A DNA stretch of 64,000 nucleotides from Oscillospiraceae bacterium (GTDB lineage Bacteria > Bacillota > Clostridia > Oscillospirales > Oscillospiraceae): the NCBI GenBank assembly GCA_902798545.1, contig CADBWQ010000008.1, positions 62,001 through 126,000 of the forward strand, read 5' to 3'. This document shows, in pieces, positions 32,639 through 43,500 of this stretch (positions within the stretch are counted from its first letter, which is position 1; each line of letters starts with the position of its first letter). The notes below the pieces were generated by a model, which searched no databases, was not told the origin of the DNA, and worked only from the letters and a program-made list of their open reading frames with translations. Made by a program: the position numbers and the translations under genes.

Positions 32639-32832
32639 GGTCGAAAAGTTTAAAACATTTTGTTCATAAAAAATAATACCTTTTTTTCAACATTTTCGAC
32701 AAAGTTTTGAACAGATTTATCAAACGAAAAACACCCCTGATTACAGGGCTCTTTACAAGTTTTCGACAATTTTTTTCTCTACTATCATTTATACTAAAAA
32801 ATATAATTATCTTTCTTTAATGAGGTGATTTT
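32639..32832. other. oriC: Putative oriC with variant DnaA boxes
   Basis: The A+T-rich dnaA-dnaN spacer holds TTTTCAACA (32684-32692) directly joined to TTTTCGACA (32693-32701). TTTTGAACA (32705-32713), a second TTTTCGACA (32760-32768) and an inverted TTTTCGACC (32639-32647) complete a cluster. These match the DnaA-box frame TTWTNCACA except mainly at position 6. A very A+T-rich stretch (32769-32820) next to the last box could be the unwinding element. A small CCCTG-ATTA-CAGGG hairpin (32735-32748) may terminate dnaA. No consensus TTATCCACA is present. Confidence 0.7.
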
Positions 32833-33948
32833 TTGAAAATCAGATGTGAAAAAAAAGATCTGCTGATCGCTGTCAGTAATGTCTCCCGTGCAGCTCCTTC
32901 CAAGAGTCCGATTCCCGCACTGGAGGGTATTCTTTTTGAAGCTCAGGAAGAGAAAATGAAACTCACAGCCTATGATACCAGAATAGGGATCTATACAACT
33001 GTAGAGTGCAGTGTTCTGGAAGAAGGAAATATTGTCATTCCAGCCAGATTTCTGTTGGAACTGGTTCGCCGTCTTCCCGACGGAATGGTTTCCATTGATA
33101 CGGACGAAAGCTTTTCAACGACAATCCGCTGCGGAAAAACAGAAGTTCATGTCATGGGTCTCGATCCGGAGAGCTTTCCTGAGCTGAATGTCGTCAATGC
33201 GCTGCAGACCTTTGAAATCCCGGAAAACGTGATGAAGAGCATGATCAACCAGACGATCTTTTCTGTCTCAACATCGGAGACCAGACCTCTTTATATGGGA
33301 ATTCTATTCGAAGTAGGAGAGTCAGATCTGACGCTGGTTGCAGTCGACGGTTATCGTTTGGCTAAACGAAATGAGACACTGGAAAATGCAAAAATGCAAC
33401 CTTGCAGCTTTGTGATTCCTGGTACTTCGCTCAGTGAAGTGGAAAGACTCTGCAATTCTGAGGGAGAAAACAGAGTTATTATCGCTCTCGGTGAAAAGCA
33501 CGCTTCCTTTGCCATGGGAAATACCGTTTTAATCACACGCCGCCTGGAAGGCGAATTCATGAACTATCGGAAATCTATTCCGACCAGCTTCCGGTATGAA
33601 CTTGTTGTCGAAAGAGAAGAACTGATCCGTGTCATTGACCGTATCTCACTGGTAATCAAGGATAAGCAGAGTTCTCCAATCAAAATGATTGCGGAAGACG
33701 GTAACATACAGTTTTACTGTACCACTTCCTTTGGTCATGCAGAAGACAGCATCATCTGTGAAGGGACCGGAGAAGGAATTAAGGTTGGTTTCAATGACCG
33801 CTATTTCATGGATGCGCTGAAAGCAGCCAGTGATGAAAAGATCCGAATCTCTATGAATACGCCATCTGCTCCTATTGTCATCGAAGGTGAAGAAGGTGGA
33901 AATTATCTTTATATGGTCCTTCCTGTCCGTCTGAGAGAAGGCGATTGA
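32833..33948 (+). CDS. dnaN: DNA polymerase III beta subunit (sliding clamp)
   Basis: A 371-aa ring-forming processivity clamp with three repeated clamp domains. The N-terminal pattern MKIRCEKKDLLIAVSNVSRAAP and the C-terminal NYLYMVLPVRL are conserved; the hydrophobic cleft for polymerase and Mfd/MutS peptides is formed near the C-terminus. The start is TTG at 32833 behind GAGGTGAT, a common arrangement for dnaN. It follows oriC directly. Confidence 0.95.
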   Translation: MKIRCEKKDLLIAVSNVSRAAPSKSPIPALEGILFEAQEEKMKLTAYDTRIGIYTTVECSVLEEGNIVIPARFLLELVRRLPDGMVSIDTDESFSTTIRCGKTEVHVMGLDPESFPELNVVNALQTFEIPENVMKSMINQTIFSVSTSETRPLYMGILFEVGESDLTLVAVDGYRLAKRNETLENAKMQPCSFVIPGTSLSEVERLCNSEGENRVIIALGEKHASFAMGNTVLITRRLEGEFMNYRKSIPTSFRYELVVEREELIRVIDRISLVIKDKQSSPIKMIAEDGNIQFYCTTSFGHAEDSIICEGTGEGIKVGFNDRYFMDALKAASDEKIRISMNTPSAPIVIEGEEGGNYLYMVLPVRLREGD

Positions 33949-33955
33949 TACAGAA

Positions 33956-34177
33956 ATGGAAATCATTTCAATTACGGGTGACTTTATTAAGCTGGATGCG
34001 CTGATGAAGTATGCCTCCCTGGTTGGATCCGGTGGAGAGGCAAAGATGGCCATTGGAGACGGTCTCGTCTCTGTAAACGGCGAAGTCTGCACCATGCGCG
34101 GAAAGAAAATCCGTCCCGGAGATATTGTCTCTTTCTGCGGACAGGAGCTCTCAATCCGGTCAGATGAAGATCAGTAA
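33956..34177 (+). CDS. rlbA: S4-domain RNA-binding protein RlbA/YaaA
   Basis: A 73-aa single S4 domain (FIKLDALMKYASLVGSGGEAK at its start). Such proteins bind structured RNA and are linked to ribosome assembly. Position between dnaN and recF is diagnostic for Firmicutes yaaA/rlbA. It overlaps recF by 14 bp. Confidence 0.9.
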   Translation: MEIISITGDFIKLDALMKYASLVGSGGEAKMAIGDGLVSVNGEVCTMRGKKIRPGDIVSFCGQELSIRSDEDQ

Positions 34178-35273
34178 AATTGTTCTCAACGGATTTCGGA
34201 ACTACGAGTGGGAAACGGCAGATTTCTCTTCTCAGACGAACGTGATCACAGGGGAAAATGCTCAGGGAAAGACAAATCTTCTGGAAGCGGTCTTCATGCT
34301 CTCATGCGGGAAGAGCTTTCGGACGAGATTTGACAGAGAACTGGTCGGATTTGATTTTTCTGAAGCAGAGATACTCGCGGAAGTATTCAGTCATGATCGG
34401 GATCAAACAATCAAGATCAGACTCTGTCCCGGGCAGGCAAAAAAGATCAGCGTCAACGGTGTGAAAAAAACGGCGGCGGAGCTGTCAGAAACAGTCAATA
34501 CAGTCCTGTTCTGCCCGGACGATCTCAATCTCATTAAGGATGGGGCATCCGTACGCAGAAAAATGATGGATCAGGCCATCTCCCAGATCCGTCCAAAATA
34601 CGCCATTCTTCTGACAGAGTTCAATAGACTATATGAGCACAAAACCCGTATTCTAAAAGACTGGAGGGAAAAGCCCTCTCTTCTGGATACACTGGACTCC
34701 TTCTCTGATGCGCTCTGCCGGACTTCCGCTCAGATCATCCGCTACAGGGCTTCCTATATGAGTCGGCTGAATACGGCGGTCAAGCCGATTCATGCAGATT
34801 TTTCCGGAAAGGGAGAAGAGATTGAGCTGATCTACCATACGGTCAGTACAGTCAGAGATCCATTTGCCTCGGCAAAAGAAATCTACTATGATATCTGTGA
34901 ACACCAGGAAAGCCATCGACAGGCGGAACTTGACAGTGCACAGTGTCTGACAGGCGCACACAAAGACGATGTGGAAATTCTCATAAACGGCCGTTCTGCC
35001 AGAAGCTTTGCCTCACAGGGACAGACCAGAACTGCGGCACTCTCTGTCAAACTTGCAGAACGGGAGATCATTCTGCAGGAGACGGGGGAATATCCAATCC
35101 TTCTTTTGGACGATGTGCTTTCGGAACTGGATGAAAAACGACAGGAGTTCGTACTCAACCGCATCGGCGGAGGACAGACTCTTATCACCTGCTGCGAGGA
35201 TACGGACATCTCCGGACGGACGGGCGGAAAAGTCTTTTCTGTCAACGGAGGAAAAATCAGAGAATGTACCTGA
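34164..35273 (+). CDS. recF: DNA replication and repair protein RecF
   Basis: A 369-aa SMC-like ATPase that loads RecA at single-strand gaps. Walker A is GENAQGKTNLLEAV near residue 29, the ABC-type signature region is RSFASQGQTRTAALSVKLAE near 278-297, and Walker B is ILLLDDVLSELDE near 311. The ATG at 34164 is inside the end of rlbA, so translation is coupled. The adjacent-gene order is canonical. Confidence 0.94.
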   Translation: MKISKIVLNGFRNYEWETADFSSQTNVITGENAQGKTNLLEAVFMLSCGKSFRTRFDRELVGFDFSEAEILAEVFSHDRDQTIKIRLCPGQAKKISVNGVKKTAAELSETVNTVLFCPDDLNLIKDGASVRRKMMDQAISQIRPKYAILLTEFNRLYEHKTRILKDWREKPSLLDTLDSFSDALCRTSAQIIRYRASYMSRLNTAVKPIHADFSGKGEEIELIYHTVSTVRDPFASAKEIYYDICEHQESHRQAELDSAQCLTGAHKDDVEILINGRSARSFASQGQTRTAALSVKLAEREIILQETGEYPILLLDDVLSELDEKRQEFVLNRIGGGQTLITCCEDTDISGRTGGKVFSVNGGKIRECT

Positions 35274-35569
35274 ACATCGGAAAAACAACAGTCATTCAGG
35301 ATAATGAAATTATCGGAATCTTCGATTTGGATAACTGTTCTCAGTCTTTGTTAACAAGAGAATTCCTCTCCGCAGCGGAAAAAAAAGGCAGTGTTGTCAA
35401 TGCTGCGGAGGATATTCCAAATTCTTTTCTTCTCTGCTCTGAGAGGGAAAAGAACACAAGTGAAAAGACGGCAGTCTATCTGTCTCAGAGCACATCCAGA
35501 ACACTGGAAAAAAGAATTCATCAATTGCAAACAGAACGGAGAAACACATGGCGGAAATCAATGAACTGA
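35264..35569 (+). CDS. remB: DUF370 family RemB/YaaB-like protein
   Basis: A 101-aa member of the extracellular-matrix-regulator family; the conserved DUF370 core is [21 protein letters not shown]. It is placed between recF and gyrB exactly as in Bacillus, where yaaB/remB is found. It overlaps recF by 10 bp and gyrB by 22 bp. In Bacillus the related RemA is a DNA-binding regulator; for RemB a regulatory role is assumed. The C-terminal 35 residues are poorly conserved and basic. Confidence 0.85.
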   Translation: MYLNIGKTTVIQDNEIIGIFDLDNCSQSLLTREFLSAAEKKGSVVNAAEDIPNSFLLCSEREKNTSEKTAVYLSQSTSRTLEKRIHQLQTERRNTWRKSMN

Positions 35570-37488
35570 CACAGAAAGTTACAGAAGAATATGATGCTTC
35601 GCAGATTCAGGTTCTGGAAGGACTGGAAGCTGTCCGCAAACGGCCCGGTATGTATATCGGCTCCACTTCTTCTTCCGGTCTGCATCATCTGGTATATGAA
35701 ATTGTCGACAACTCCATCGACGAAGCACTCGCCGGATACTGTACACATATTGAAGTAATTATTGAACCGGGAGATATCATCCGTGTTTCCGACAACGGAC
35801 GCGGAATTCCCGTGGATATCCAGGAACAGACTGGAAAGAGCGCACTGGAAGTTGTCTTTACCGTTCTTCACGCCGGCGGAAAGTTTGGCGGCGGCGGATA
35901 CAAGGTATCCGGCGGTCTGCACGGTGTCGGTGCATCTGTTGTCAATGCCCTCTCCGAGTGGCTGACGGTTCAGGTACACAAGGATGGGAAAATCCACGAG
36001 ATGAGTTTTTCCCGCGGTGACATTGTGGAGCCGATTCATATCGTAGGCGAGACGGATCATACCGGTACCACGGTTCGATTCAAACCGGATCCGGAAATGT
36101 TTGACGATACGGTCTATGACTATGAAATTCTGCATACCCGCATGCGGGAACAGGCTTTTCTCAATGGCGGTCTGAAAATTACGCTGGAGGATCGCCGAGA
36201 GGGGCAGGAGCAGAGCGAGAGCATGTGCTATGAGGGCGGTATCCGGGAATTCGTTACCTGGCTCAACAAGCATAAGACCCCGATCCATGAGGACGTGATC
36301 TATCTCTCCGGAAGCAAAAGCGATGCGATCGCAGAGATTGCCATGCAGTACAACGATGGATTCAATGAGAATCTCATCTCTTTTGCCAATGATATCCACA
36401 CCCCGGAAGGCGGTATGCATGAAACCGGCTTCAAGACCGCACTGACCAGAGTCATCAACGCTTATGGACAGAAGAATAACATCATCAAGGGCGACGACAA
36501 AGTCTCCGGTGAAGATGTGCGTGAGGGAATTTCCGCGGTGATCTCCGTGAAGCTCCCGGAGGCTCAGTTTGAAGGCCAGACCAAGCAAAAGCTCGGTAAT
36601 GCCTATATCCGCACCCTGGTAGACTCCATCGTCAACGAACAGCTGACAGAATACTTCGAGGAACATCCGGCAGCAGCCAAAGCAATTCTGGATAAGGCCA
36701 TGATGGCAAACCGTGCCCGCGAAGCAGCCCGAAAGGCACGGGAATCCGTACGGCGCAAAACAGGTCTTGAGAGCGGCCAGATGCCGGATAAGCTGCAGGA
36801 CTGCAACGAGCGCGATCCGTCGCTCTGCGAGATTTACATTGTCGAGGGAGACTCCGCCGCAGGTTCCGCAATTCAAGGCAGGGACAGTCGATTCCAGGCT
36901 ATCCTCGCTATGTGGGGCAAGATGCTGAATGTGGAAAAAGCCAGAGCAGATAAAATCTATGGCAATGACAAGCTCTACCCGCTGATTGTGGCACTGGGCG
37001 CCGGCATTGGCGATGAATTCAATATCGAAAAGCTCCGCTATCATAAGATCATTATTATGGCGGATGCCGATGTAGACGGATCCCATATCCGTACACTGCT
37101 GCTGACATTCTTCTTCCGCTACATGAGACCGCTGATTGAGCGCGGTTACGTCTATTCCGCAGTTCCTCCGCTTTATAAGCTCACGAGAGGAAAAACGCAG
37201 CGAGTTGCGTATTCCGACGAACAACGTGACGCCATCAGTGCAGAAATGCGCGGTGACAATCCCAATGTAAAGATTGACATTTCCCGTTTCAAGGGACTTG
37301 GCGAGATGGATCCGCACGAACTCTGGGAAACCACCATGGATCCCGAAAAACGCTCTCTCCGCAGAATCACGCTTGGAGACGCCATTCAGGCAGATCAGGT
37401 CTTTACCGTCCTGATGGGTGAAGAAGTCGAGCCGCGCAAGGAATGGATTGAGCGCAATGCCCAGTATGTGGGCAATCTGGATATCTGA
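35548..37488 (+). CDS. gyrB: DNA gyrase subunit B
   Basis: A 646-aa ATPase subunit of gyrase. The GHKL ATP site shows [13 protein letters not shown] near residue 53 and [12 protein letters not shown] near 78. The TOPRIM domain starts at [14 protein letters not shown] near 429 and includes the Mg-binding DADVDGSHI near 509. The C-terminus ends with the usual [17 protein letters not shown] site precedes the ATG. Length is normal. Confidence 0.97.
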   Translation: MAEINELTQKVTEEYDASQIQVLEGLEAVRKRPGMYIGSTSSSGLHHLVYEIVDNSIDEALAGYCTHIEVIIEPGDIIRVSDNGRGIPVDIQEQTGKSALEVVFTVLHAGGKFGGGGYKVSGGLHGVGASVVNALSEWLTVQVHKDGKIHEMSFSRGDIVEPIHIVGETDHTGTTVRFKPDPEMFDDTVYDYEILHTRMREQAFLNGGLKITLEDRREGQEQSESMCYEGGIREFVTWLNKHKTPIHEDVIYLSGSKSDAIAEIAMQYNDGFNENLISFANDIHTPEGGMHETGFKTALTRVINAYGQKNNIIKGDDKVSGEDVREGISAVISVKLPEAQFEGQTKQKLGNAYIRTLVDSIVNEQLTEYFEEHPAAAKAILDKAMMANRAREAARKARESVRRKTGLESGQMPDKLQDCNERDPSLCEIYIVEGDSAAGSAIQGRDSRFQAILAMWGKMLNVEKARADKIYGNDKLYPLIVALGAGIGDEFNIEKLRYHKIIIMADADVDGSHIRTLLLTFFFRYMRPLIERGYVYSAVPPLYKLTRGKTQRVAYSDEQRDAISAEMRGDNPNVKIDISRFKGLGEMDPHELWETTMDPEKRSLRRITLGDAIQADQVFTVLMGEEVEPRKEWIERNAQYVGNLDI

Positions 37489-37500
37489 GGCTAAACAAAT

Positions 37501-40032
37501 ATGGCACATAAAAGAGATTATAAACCGGAAGATATATTATTTCCAAATCAGGTTATTACGGAATCCGAACTGGTTGGAGAAATGCAGCGCAGCTACATCG
37601 ACTACGCCATGAGCGTCATCGTCGGACGCGCGCTGCCGGACGTGCGCGACGGTCTGAAGCCGGTGCACCGCCGCATCCTCTACACGATGTTTGAATCCGG
37701 ACTGACCTCTGACAAACCCTTCAAGAAGTCCGCCACCTGCGTCGGTGACGTGCTGGGTCACTATCATCCACATGGCGATGCGTCGGTATATGACGCCATG
37801 GTGCGTCTAGCCCAGGACTTTTCCATGCGCTATATGCTGGTGGACGGGCACGGCAACTTCGGCTCGGTGGATGGAGACCCCCCGGCAGCCTACCGTTATA
37901 CCGAGGCGAGACTCTCAAAGATCTCCAACGAGATGCTCCGGGATATTGAGAAAGACACTGTCGACTGGGACACGAACTTCGATGAGAGCCGGAAGGAGCC
38001 GAGGGTACTTCCCTCCCGTTTTCCAAATCTGTTGGTCAACGGTTCCAGCGGTATCGCCGTCGGTATGGCCACCAATATCCCACCCCACAATCTCAAAGAG
38101 GTCATCGATGCCTGTGTCTGTGTCCTTGAGAATCCGGAGGCGGAACTGAGCGATCTGATGCAGTATATTAAGGGGCCGGATTTTCCGACCAAGGGCATCA
38201 TCATGGGCCGCAGCGGCATCCGCCAGGCCTATGCCACAGGCCGCGGCAAGGTCGTGCTGCGCGCAAGAACGGAATTTGAAGAGCACGGGCAGAATCGCAC
38301 CCGCATCATTGTTACCGAGCTTCCTTATCAGGTAAACAAGCGCCAGCTCATTCGCAACATCGCCGATCAGGTGCACGAAAAGCGTCTGGAGGGTATCTCC
38401 GACCTGCGTGATGAGACCGACCGCAACGGGATGCGCATTGTAATCGAACTCAAACGCGATGCCAATCCTCAGGTGGTGCTGAACCGCCTGTTTGCTCAGA
38501 CACAGCTTCAGTCCAGCTTCTCCATCATCATGCTGGCGCTGGTCAATAACCAGTCCCAGCCGAAGATTCTGACGCTGCGGAATATCCTGGATGAGTATCT
38601 GGTCTTTCAGGAAGACCTGATCGTTCGCCGCACCCGCTATGATCTGAGGAAGGCGGAAGAGCGCGCTCATCTGCTGGAAGGATTGCTGAAGGCACAGGAC
38701 AACATCGATGAAGTTATCCGGATCATTCGCTCCAGCTATGACAACGCGAAGCAGAATCTGATGGAACGTTTCGGTTTCTCCGATGTCCAGGCACAGGCCA
38801 TCTGTGATATGCGTCTGATACAGCTGCAGGGCCTCAACCGTGAAAAACTGGAAGAGGAGTACAAACAGCTGGAAGAGAAAATCGCCTACTACAACGAACT
38901 CCTGGCGGATCCTGAAAAAATCAAAGGTGTACTGAAGGACGAACTTATTGCCATCCGCGACAAATTCGGCGACGAACGCAAAACTGAGATTCAGGATGTG
39001 GCAGATGAGATCGACATCGAAGATCTGATCGAAGAGGAGCAGTGCGTCTATACCCTGACTCATGGTGGATATATCAAACGCCTGCCGGTCAGTGAGTACC
39101 GCGCCCAGGGCCGCGGCGGCAAGGGTGTCCGTGCCATGGCAACAAAAGAAGAGGACTATGTACAGACGGTCTTTACTGCCTCCACCCACGATCATATTCT
39201 GTTCTTTACCTCCAAAGGCCGTGTCTTTGTACGCAAGGGATATCAGATTCCGGAGGCCGGAAGAAATGCCCGCGGCACGAATATTGTCAACATTCTGCCT
39301 ATTGAACTCGGTGACGAGAACGAAAAGGTCAGCGCTATGATCCGTGGCCGGGGCTATGAAGAGGACAAGTATCTCTTCTTCGTGACAAAGAATGGTACCG
39401 TCAAGCGCATCAGTCAGGCATCCCTCAAAAACCTCCGCAACATCGGCATCCGTGCTATCACCCTTGAAGAGGGAGATGAGCTGATTTCCGTTATGCCGAC
39501 GGAAGGCGACGAGAACATCATGATCGCCACCAGAGACGGTATGGCTATCCGTTTCCCGGAGGACGACGTGCGCGTTATGGGACGCACGGCCGTCGGCGTC
39601 CGCGGAATCCGTCTCCGTGGAGACGACGTAGTCATCGGCGCGGGCAGCAGCGCGGAGGGCGTGGATATTCTCAGTATCACCGAGAAGGGATTTGGCAAGC
39701 GGACCGATGTCGGCGAATACCGTTATCAGAGCCGTGGCGGCTTTGGCGTCACCAGCCACAGAGTAACAGAAAAGACCGGACCGGTGGCATCCGTCAAGAT
39801 GGTGCGTCCGGGTGAAGACATCCTGATCGTCACGGATGACGGCACCATGATCCGCGTGGCGGTTGAACATATCTCACAGTACGGCCGCTCTTCTCAGGGT
39901 GTGCGCGTCATGCGCCTCGCAGCGGGCAGCCGTGTCATCGACATGGAGAAGACCGAGCGGGAAGAAGTAACGGAACCGACCGAGGCGGAAATGACCGCAG
40001 AAGCACCGGAAGAGGAACCTGAAAACGAATGA
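37501..40032 (+). CDS. gyrA: DNA gyrase subunit A
   Basis: An 843-aa breakage-reunion subunit. The catalytic Tyr is in [11 protein letters not shown] near residue 132. The C-terminal beta-pinwheel has the GyrA box variant [10 protein letters not shown] near 538, which is required for negative supercoiling. In the quinolone-binding loop the motif is [11 protein letters not shown], so the position of E. coli Ser83 is Ala94 with Ser next to it, as in mycobacteria. The acidic C-terminal tail ([11 protein letters not shown]...) is species-specific. It starts 12 bp after gyrB. Confidence 0.97.
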   Translation: MAHKRDYKPEDILFPNQVITESELVGEMQRSYIDYAMSVIVGRALPDVRDGLKPVHRRILYTMFESGLTSDKPFKKSATCVGDVLGHYHPHGDASVYDAMVRLAQDFSMRYMLVDGHGNFGSVDGDPPAAYRYTEARLSKISNEMLRDIEKDTVDWDTNFDESRKEPRVLPSRFPNLLVNGSSGIAVGMATNIPPHNLKEVIDACVCVLENPEAELSDLMQYIKGPDFPTKGIIMGRSGIRQAYATGRGKVVLRARTEFEEHGQNRTRIIVTELPYQVNKRQLIRNIADQVHEKRLEGISDLRDETDRNGMRIVIELKRDANPQVVLNRLFAQTQLQSSFSIIMLALVNNQSQPKILTLRNILDEYLVFQEDLIVRRTRYDLRKAEERAHLLEGLLKAQDNIDEVIRIIRSSYDNAKQNLMERFGFSDVQAQAICDMRLIQLQGLNREKLEEEYKQLEEKIAYYNELLADPEKIKGVLKDELIAIRDKFGDERKTEIQDVADEIDIEDLIEEEQCVYTLTHGGYIKRLPVSEYRAQGRGGKGVRAMATKEEDYVQTVFTASTHDHILFFTSKGRVFVRKGYQIPEAGRNARGTNIVNILPIELGDENEKVSAMIRGRGYEEDKYLFFVTKNGTVKRISQASLKNLRNIGIRAITLEEGDELISVMPTEGDENIMIATRDGMAIRFPEDDVRVMGRTAVGVRGIRLRGDDVVIGAGSSAEGVDILSITEKGFGKRTDVGEYRYQSRGGFGVTSHRVTEKTGPVASVKMVRPGEDILIVTDDGTMIRVAVEHISQYGRSSQGVRVMRLAAGSRVIDMEKTEREEVTEPTEAEMTAEAPEEEPENE

Positions 40033-40472
40033 AAAAGGTCAGCATCTACACCGACGGAGCCTGCAGCGGTAATCCGGGTCCCGGTGGATGGGCAGCCATC
40101 CTGATCTATAATGATGTGGAGAAAGAGCTCTCCGGAGGTGAAAGGCAGACCACCAACAACCGCATGGAACTTTCCGGTGTCATCGCTGCGCTTCAGGCTT
40201 TGAAGGAACCCTGCATGGTAGATCTCTGGTCCGATTCCCGCTATGTTATTGACGCCCTGGAAAAAGGCTGGGCAGAGGGCTGGAGAAAAAAAGGCTGGAT
40301 GCGAAACAAGAAAGAACCGGCGATGAATCCGGATCTCTGGGAGACGCTGCTGAACCTGACCAGGCAGCATGAGATGCACTATCACTGGGTCAAAGGACAT
40401 GCGGAGAATCCTTATAACAACCGCTGTGATGCCATGGCTGTCGCAGAGAGAGACCGCTATGCCGCGGAGTGA
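40029..40472 (+). CDS. rnhA: Ribonuclease HI
   Basis: A 147-aa RNase H that removes RNA from RNA-DNA hybrids. The catalytic acidic residues are visible: Asp in [15 protein letters not shown], Glu in NNRMELSG, Asp in [10 protein letters not shown], and Asp in NNRCDAMA. The [15 protein letters not shown] loop holds the active-site His. Its ATG overlaps the gyrA stop (ATGA). No hybrid-binding domain is present, so it is the short type I form. Confidence 0.95.
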   Translation: MKKVSIYTDGACSGNPGPGGWAAILIYNDVEKELSGGERQTTNNRMELSGVIAALQALKEPCMVDLWSDSRYVIDALEKGWAEGWRKKGWMRNKKEPAMNPDLWETLLNLTRQHEMHYHWVKGHAENPYNNRCDAMAVAERDRYAAE

Positions 40473-40506
40473 GCAGAGATCGACAATCCACGCCCGTCTT
40501 TAAGGA

Positions 40507-43500
40507 ATGAAGGAATTAGTCAATCAGATCTTAACCCATAAGGAGCTGGCCGCCCTCCCATCTTTGCTGGAGGGCGGTGGGCTTCCTGCGCTGATTTCAG
40601 GGCTATCGGCAGTCCATCGCGCAAATTTAGCCGCAGCACTATGCGAAGAAACCGGCCGGTCACTCTTTGTCATCTGTCCGGATGACACAGCTGCGGAAAA
40701 CTTCGCCAGAGATCTGCGAAGCATGCTGAAGCGTCAGGCGAACTGCCTGTGTCTCCGGGAATTCAGCTTTTTGCCGGCGGAAGCCGTGTCCCGCCGCGTC
40801 GAACAGCAGAGACTGGCAGTGCTGTCGGACCTTCTGGACGCTGAACAAAAAGAAAACATCTCCGTGACGGTGGCCTCCGTGTCGGCCATTCTGCAGAGGA
40901 CGATCCCAAAGGAACTGCTGAAGAAAGCAGCTTTTACCATTTCTTCTGCAGAGAGCTATGCCATTGAGGACATCGAAGAAGCGCTGCTCCGCTGCGGCTA
41001 TGAACGGACCGAACAGGTAGAGGGTCCCGGACAGTTTGCAAGACGCGGCGGTATTCTGGATCTCTTTTCTCCGGCAGAGGAACAGCCAGTACGCATGGAG
41101 TTCTGGGGCGATGAAATCGACTCAATGGGATATTTTGACATCTCCTCCCAGCGCCGGGACGAGAGTATTCTCGAATGCCGGATTCTGCCGGCAGCGGAAG
41201 CGCTGCCGACTCTTACACCGGGAGGTGTCGAGACTCTCAGTCGGAAAATGGAAGAAATGGCCGAGCGCTACCAGAAGCGGAGAGGAAGTGCATCCGCAGG
41301 GAAAATTGCCTCAACCCTGCGCCAGGATGCCGAAAAACTCCGGAATCGACTGCTCATGCCGGATCTGGACCGATGGCTTCCCATGCTGTATCCGGCGGCA
41401 ACCGGTTTTGACTATATCCCGGAAGATGCGATTGTGTTTCTGGACCAGCCGACCCGCTGTGGCGAGATGGCAAAGGAATATCGCAAGCAGCTTGGAGACG
41501 ACCTGCACGCGCTTCAGAAAGACGGGCTTTGCCCCTTCGAAGCAGACAGCTTCTGTTTTCCACCGGATGAAATTTGGAAGGAGCTGGAGCATTTCCCGCT
41601 GTTTGCCGGGGACGCTTTTACACTCGGACGCGGCGGATTTACACCGAAGACGCTCTTGAGCATCCCTGCAAAGCAGCTGCCCTCCTACGCCGGAAATGCA
41701 CAGGCAGCGGCAGAGGACCTGAAAATCTATCTCAAACAGAACTATCGGGTTATAATTCTTGCGGGCGACGAGCGCAGAGCAAAGGTTTTGCAGGAATTTC
41801 TGAGAGAGCATGATATGCCGGTGATGCTCCGCCCGGAAATGGAAAAACTCCCGGCCGAGGGGGAATGCAGCATAGGTGTTGGTGCGCTGTCTTCGGGAAT
41901 CGAATACCCCGCGCTGCATCTGGCAATTCTCACGGACGCCCAGCTGATCCGGGGAAAAAACAGGAAACGATCCTCCAAAAAACTCCCTGCGGACCGGAAA
42001 CGGATTGAGAGCTATTCCGATCTCTCAGTCGGTGACTATGTTGTCCATGAAACCCACGGAATCGGCCGCTTTGCAGGCATCGTAAAGATGCAGGTTGACG
42101 GCTTTGAAAAGGACTACATCAAGCTCAGCTATGCCGGAACGGATATTCTCTATGTCCCGGCGACACAGCTGGATATGGTGTCCAAATACACCGGCGGCGG
42201 GGAGGAACGCCCGGTCAAGCTCTCTAAAATGGGAGGAACCGAATGGGCGAAGACCCGCTCCCGTGCCAAGGGCGCGGCCAGGGACATGGCCCGCAAGCTG
42301 ATCGCCCTCTATGCCGAGCGGCAGCGCCTGCCGGGCTATGCCTTCTCTCCGGACAGCAGCTGGCAGAGAGAGTTTGAAGAGAACTTTCCTTATACAGAGA
42401 CGGATGACCAGCTCCGCTGTACGGCAGAGATCAAGCAGGACATGGAGTCCTCGGTCCCGATGGACCGCCTGCTCTGCGGCGACGTGGGCTTCGGCAAGAC
42501 GGAAGTCGCATTCCGGGCTGTCATGAAGTGCATTCTGGACGGAAAACAGGCAGCGATCCTGGTACCGACCACGGTTCTGGCCCAGCAACATTATCAGACG
42601 GCGATACAGCGCTTTTTTGGGTTCCCGGTGGAAATAGGGCTGCTGAGCCGGATGGGTGTAGGCGGCGAAAACAGCAAGACCCTCAAAAACCTGGAGAGCG
42701 GTAAGTGCGATCTGGTAATCGGAACCCATCGCCTGCTTTCCAAAGACGTCAGATTCAAAAACCTCGGGCTTCTGGTTGTGGATGAGGAGCAGCGCTTTGG
42801 CGTGACCCACAAGGAACATATCAAGGAGCTCTCCCGCGGTGTAGATGTGCTGACACTGTCCGCAACGCCGATTCCAAGAACGCTGAACATGGCCATGAGC
42901 GGTATCCGCGATATGTCCAATATCGAAGAAGCACCTGAGGATCGGCTGCCGGTCCAGACGTTTGTCATGGAGCACGATTGGGGCATTATCGCCGAAGCAA
43001 TCCGGAGAGAACTCCAGCGCGGCGGCCAGGTCTACTACCTCCACAACCGTATTGAGGATATCGACCGTACGGCTTACCGCCTGTCCCAGCAGCTGGAGAA
43101 TGTCACGGTGGCAGTTGCTCACGGAAAAATGGACAAAAATGAGCTCTCCCGCGTGATGGAGAGCGTGGTCCGGGGAGAGACTCAGGTACTGGTATGTACC
43201 ACCATCATCGAAACCGGTATTGATATTCCGAATGTGAACACTCTGATCGTAGAGGATGCGGACAAGCTGGGGCTTGCCCAACTGCACCAGATCCGGGGGC
43301 GCGTGGGCCGTTCGACTCGCAGGGCATCGGCCTATCTCACATTCCGTCGAGACAAGGTTCTCACCGAGATTGCCGAAAAACGCCTCACAGCCATGCGGGA
43401 CTTTGCCCAGTTCGGCGCCGGGATGAAGATTGCCATGCGCGACCTGGAAATTCGCGGAGCGGGCAATCTGCTTGGTGCGGAGCAGTCCGGACACATGGTG

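Noticed and set aside
35521..37509. A 662-codon minus-strand frame opposite gyrB
   Set aside because: It is a shadow of gyrB codon usage on the other strand; similar long shadows lie opposite gyrA, mfd and the M3 peptidase.
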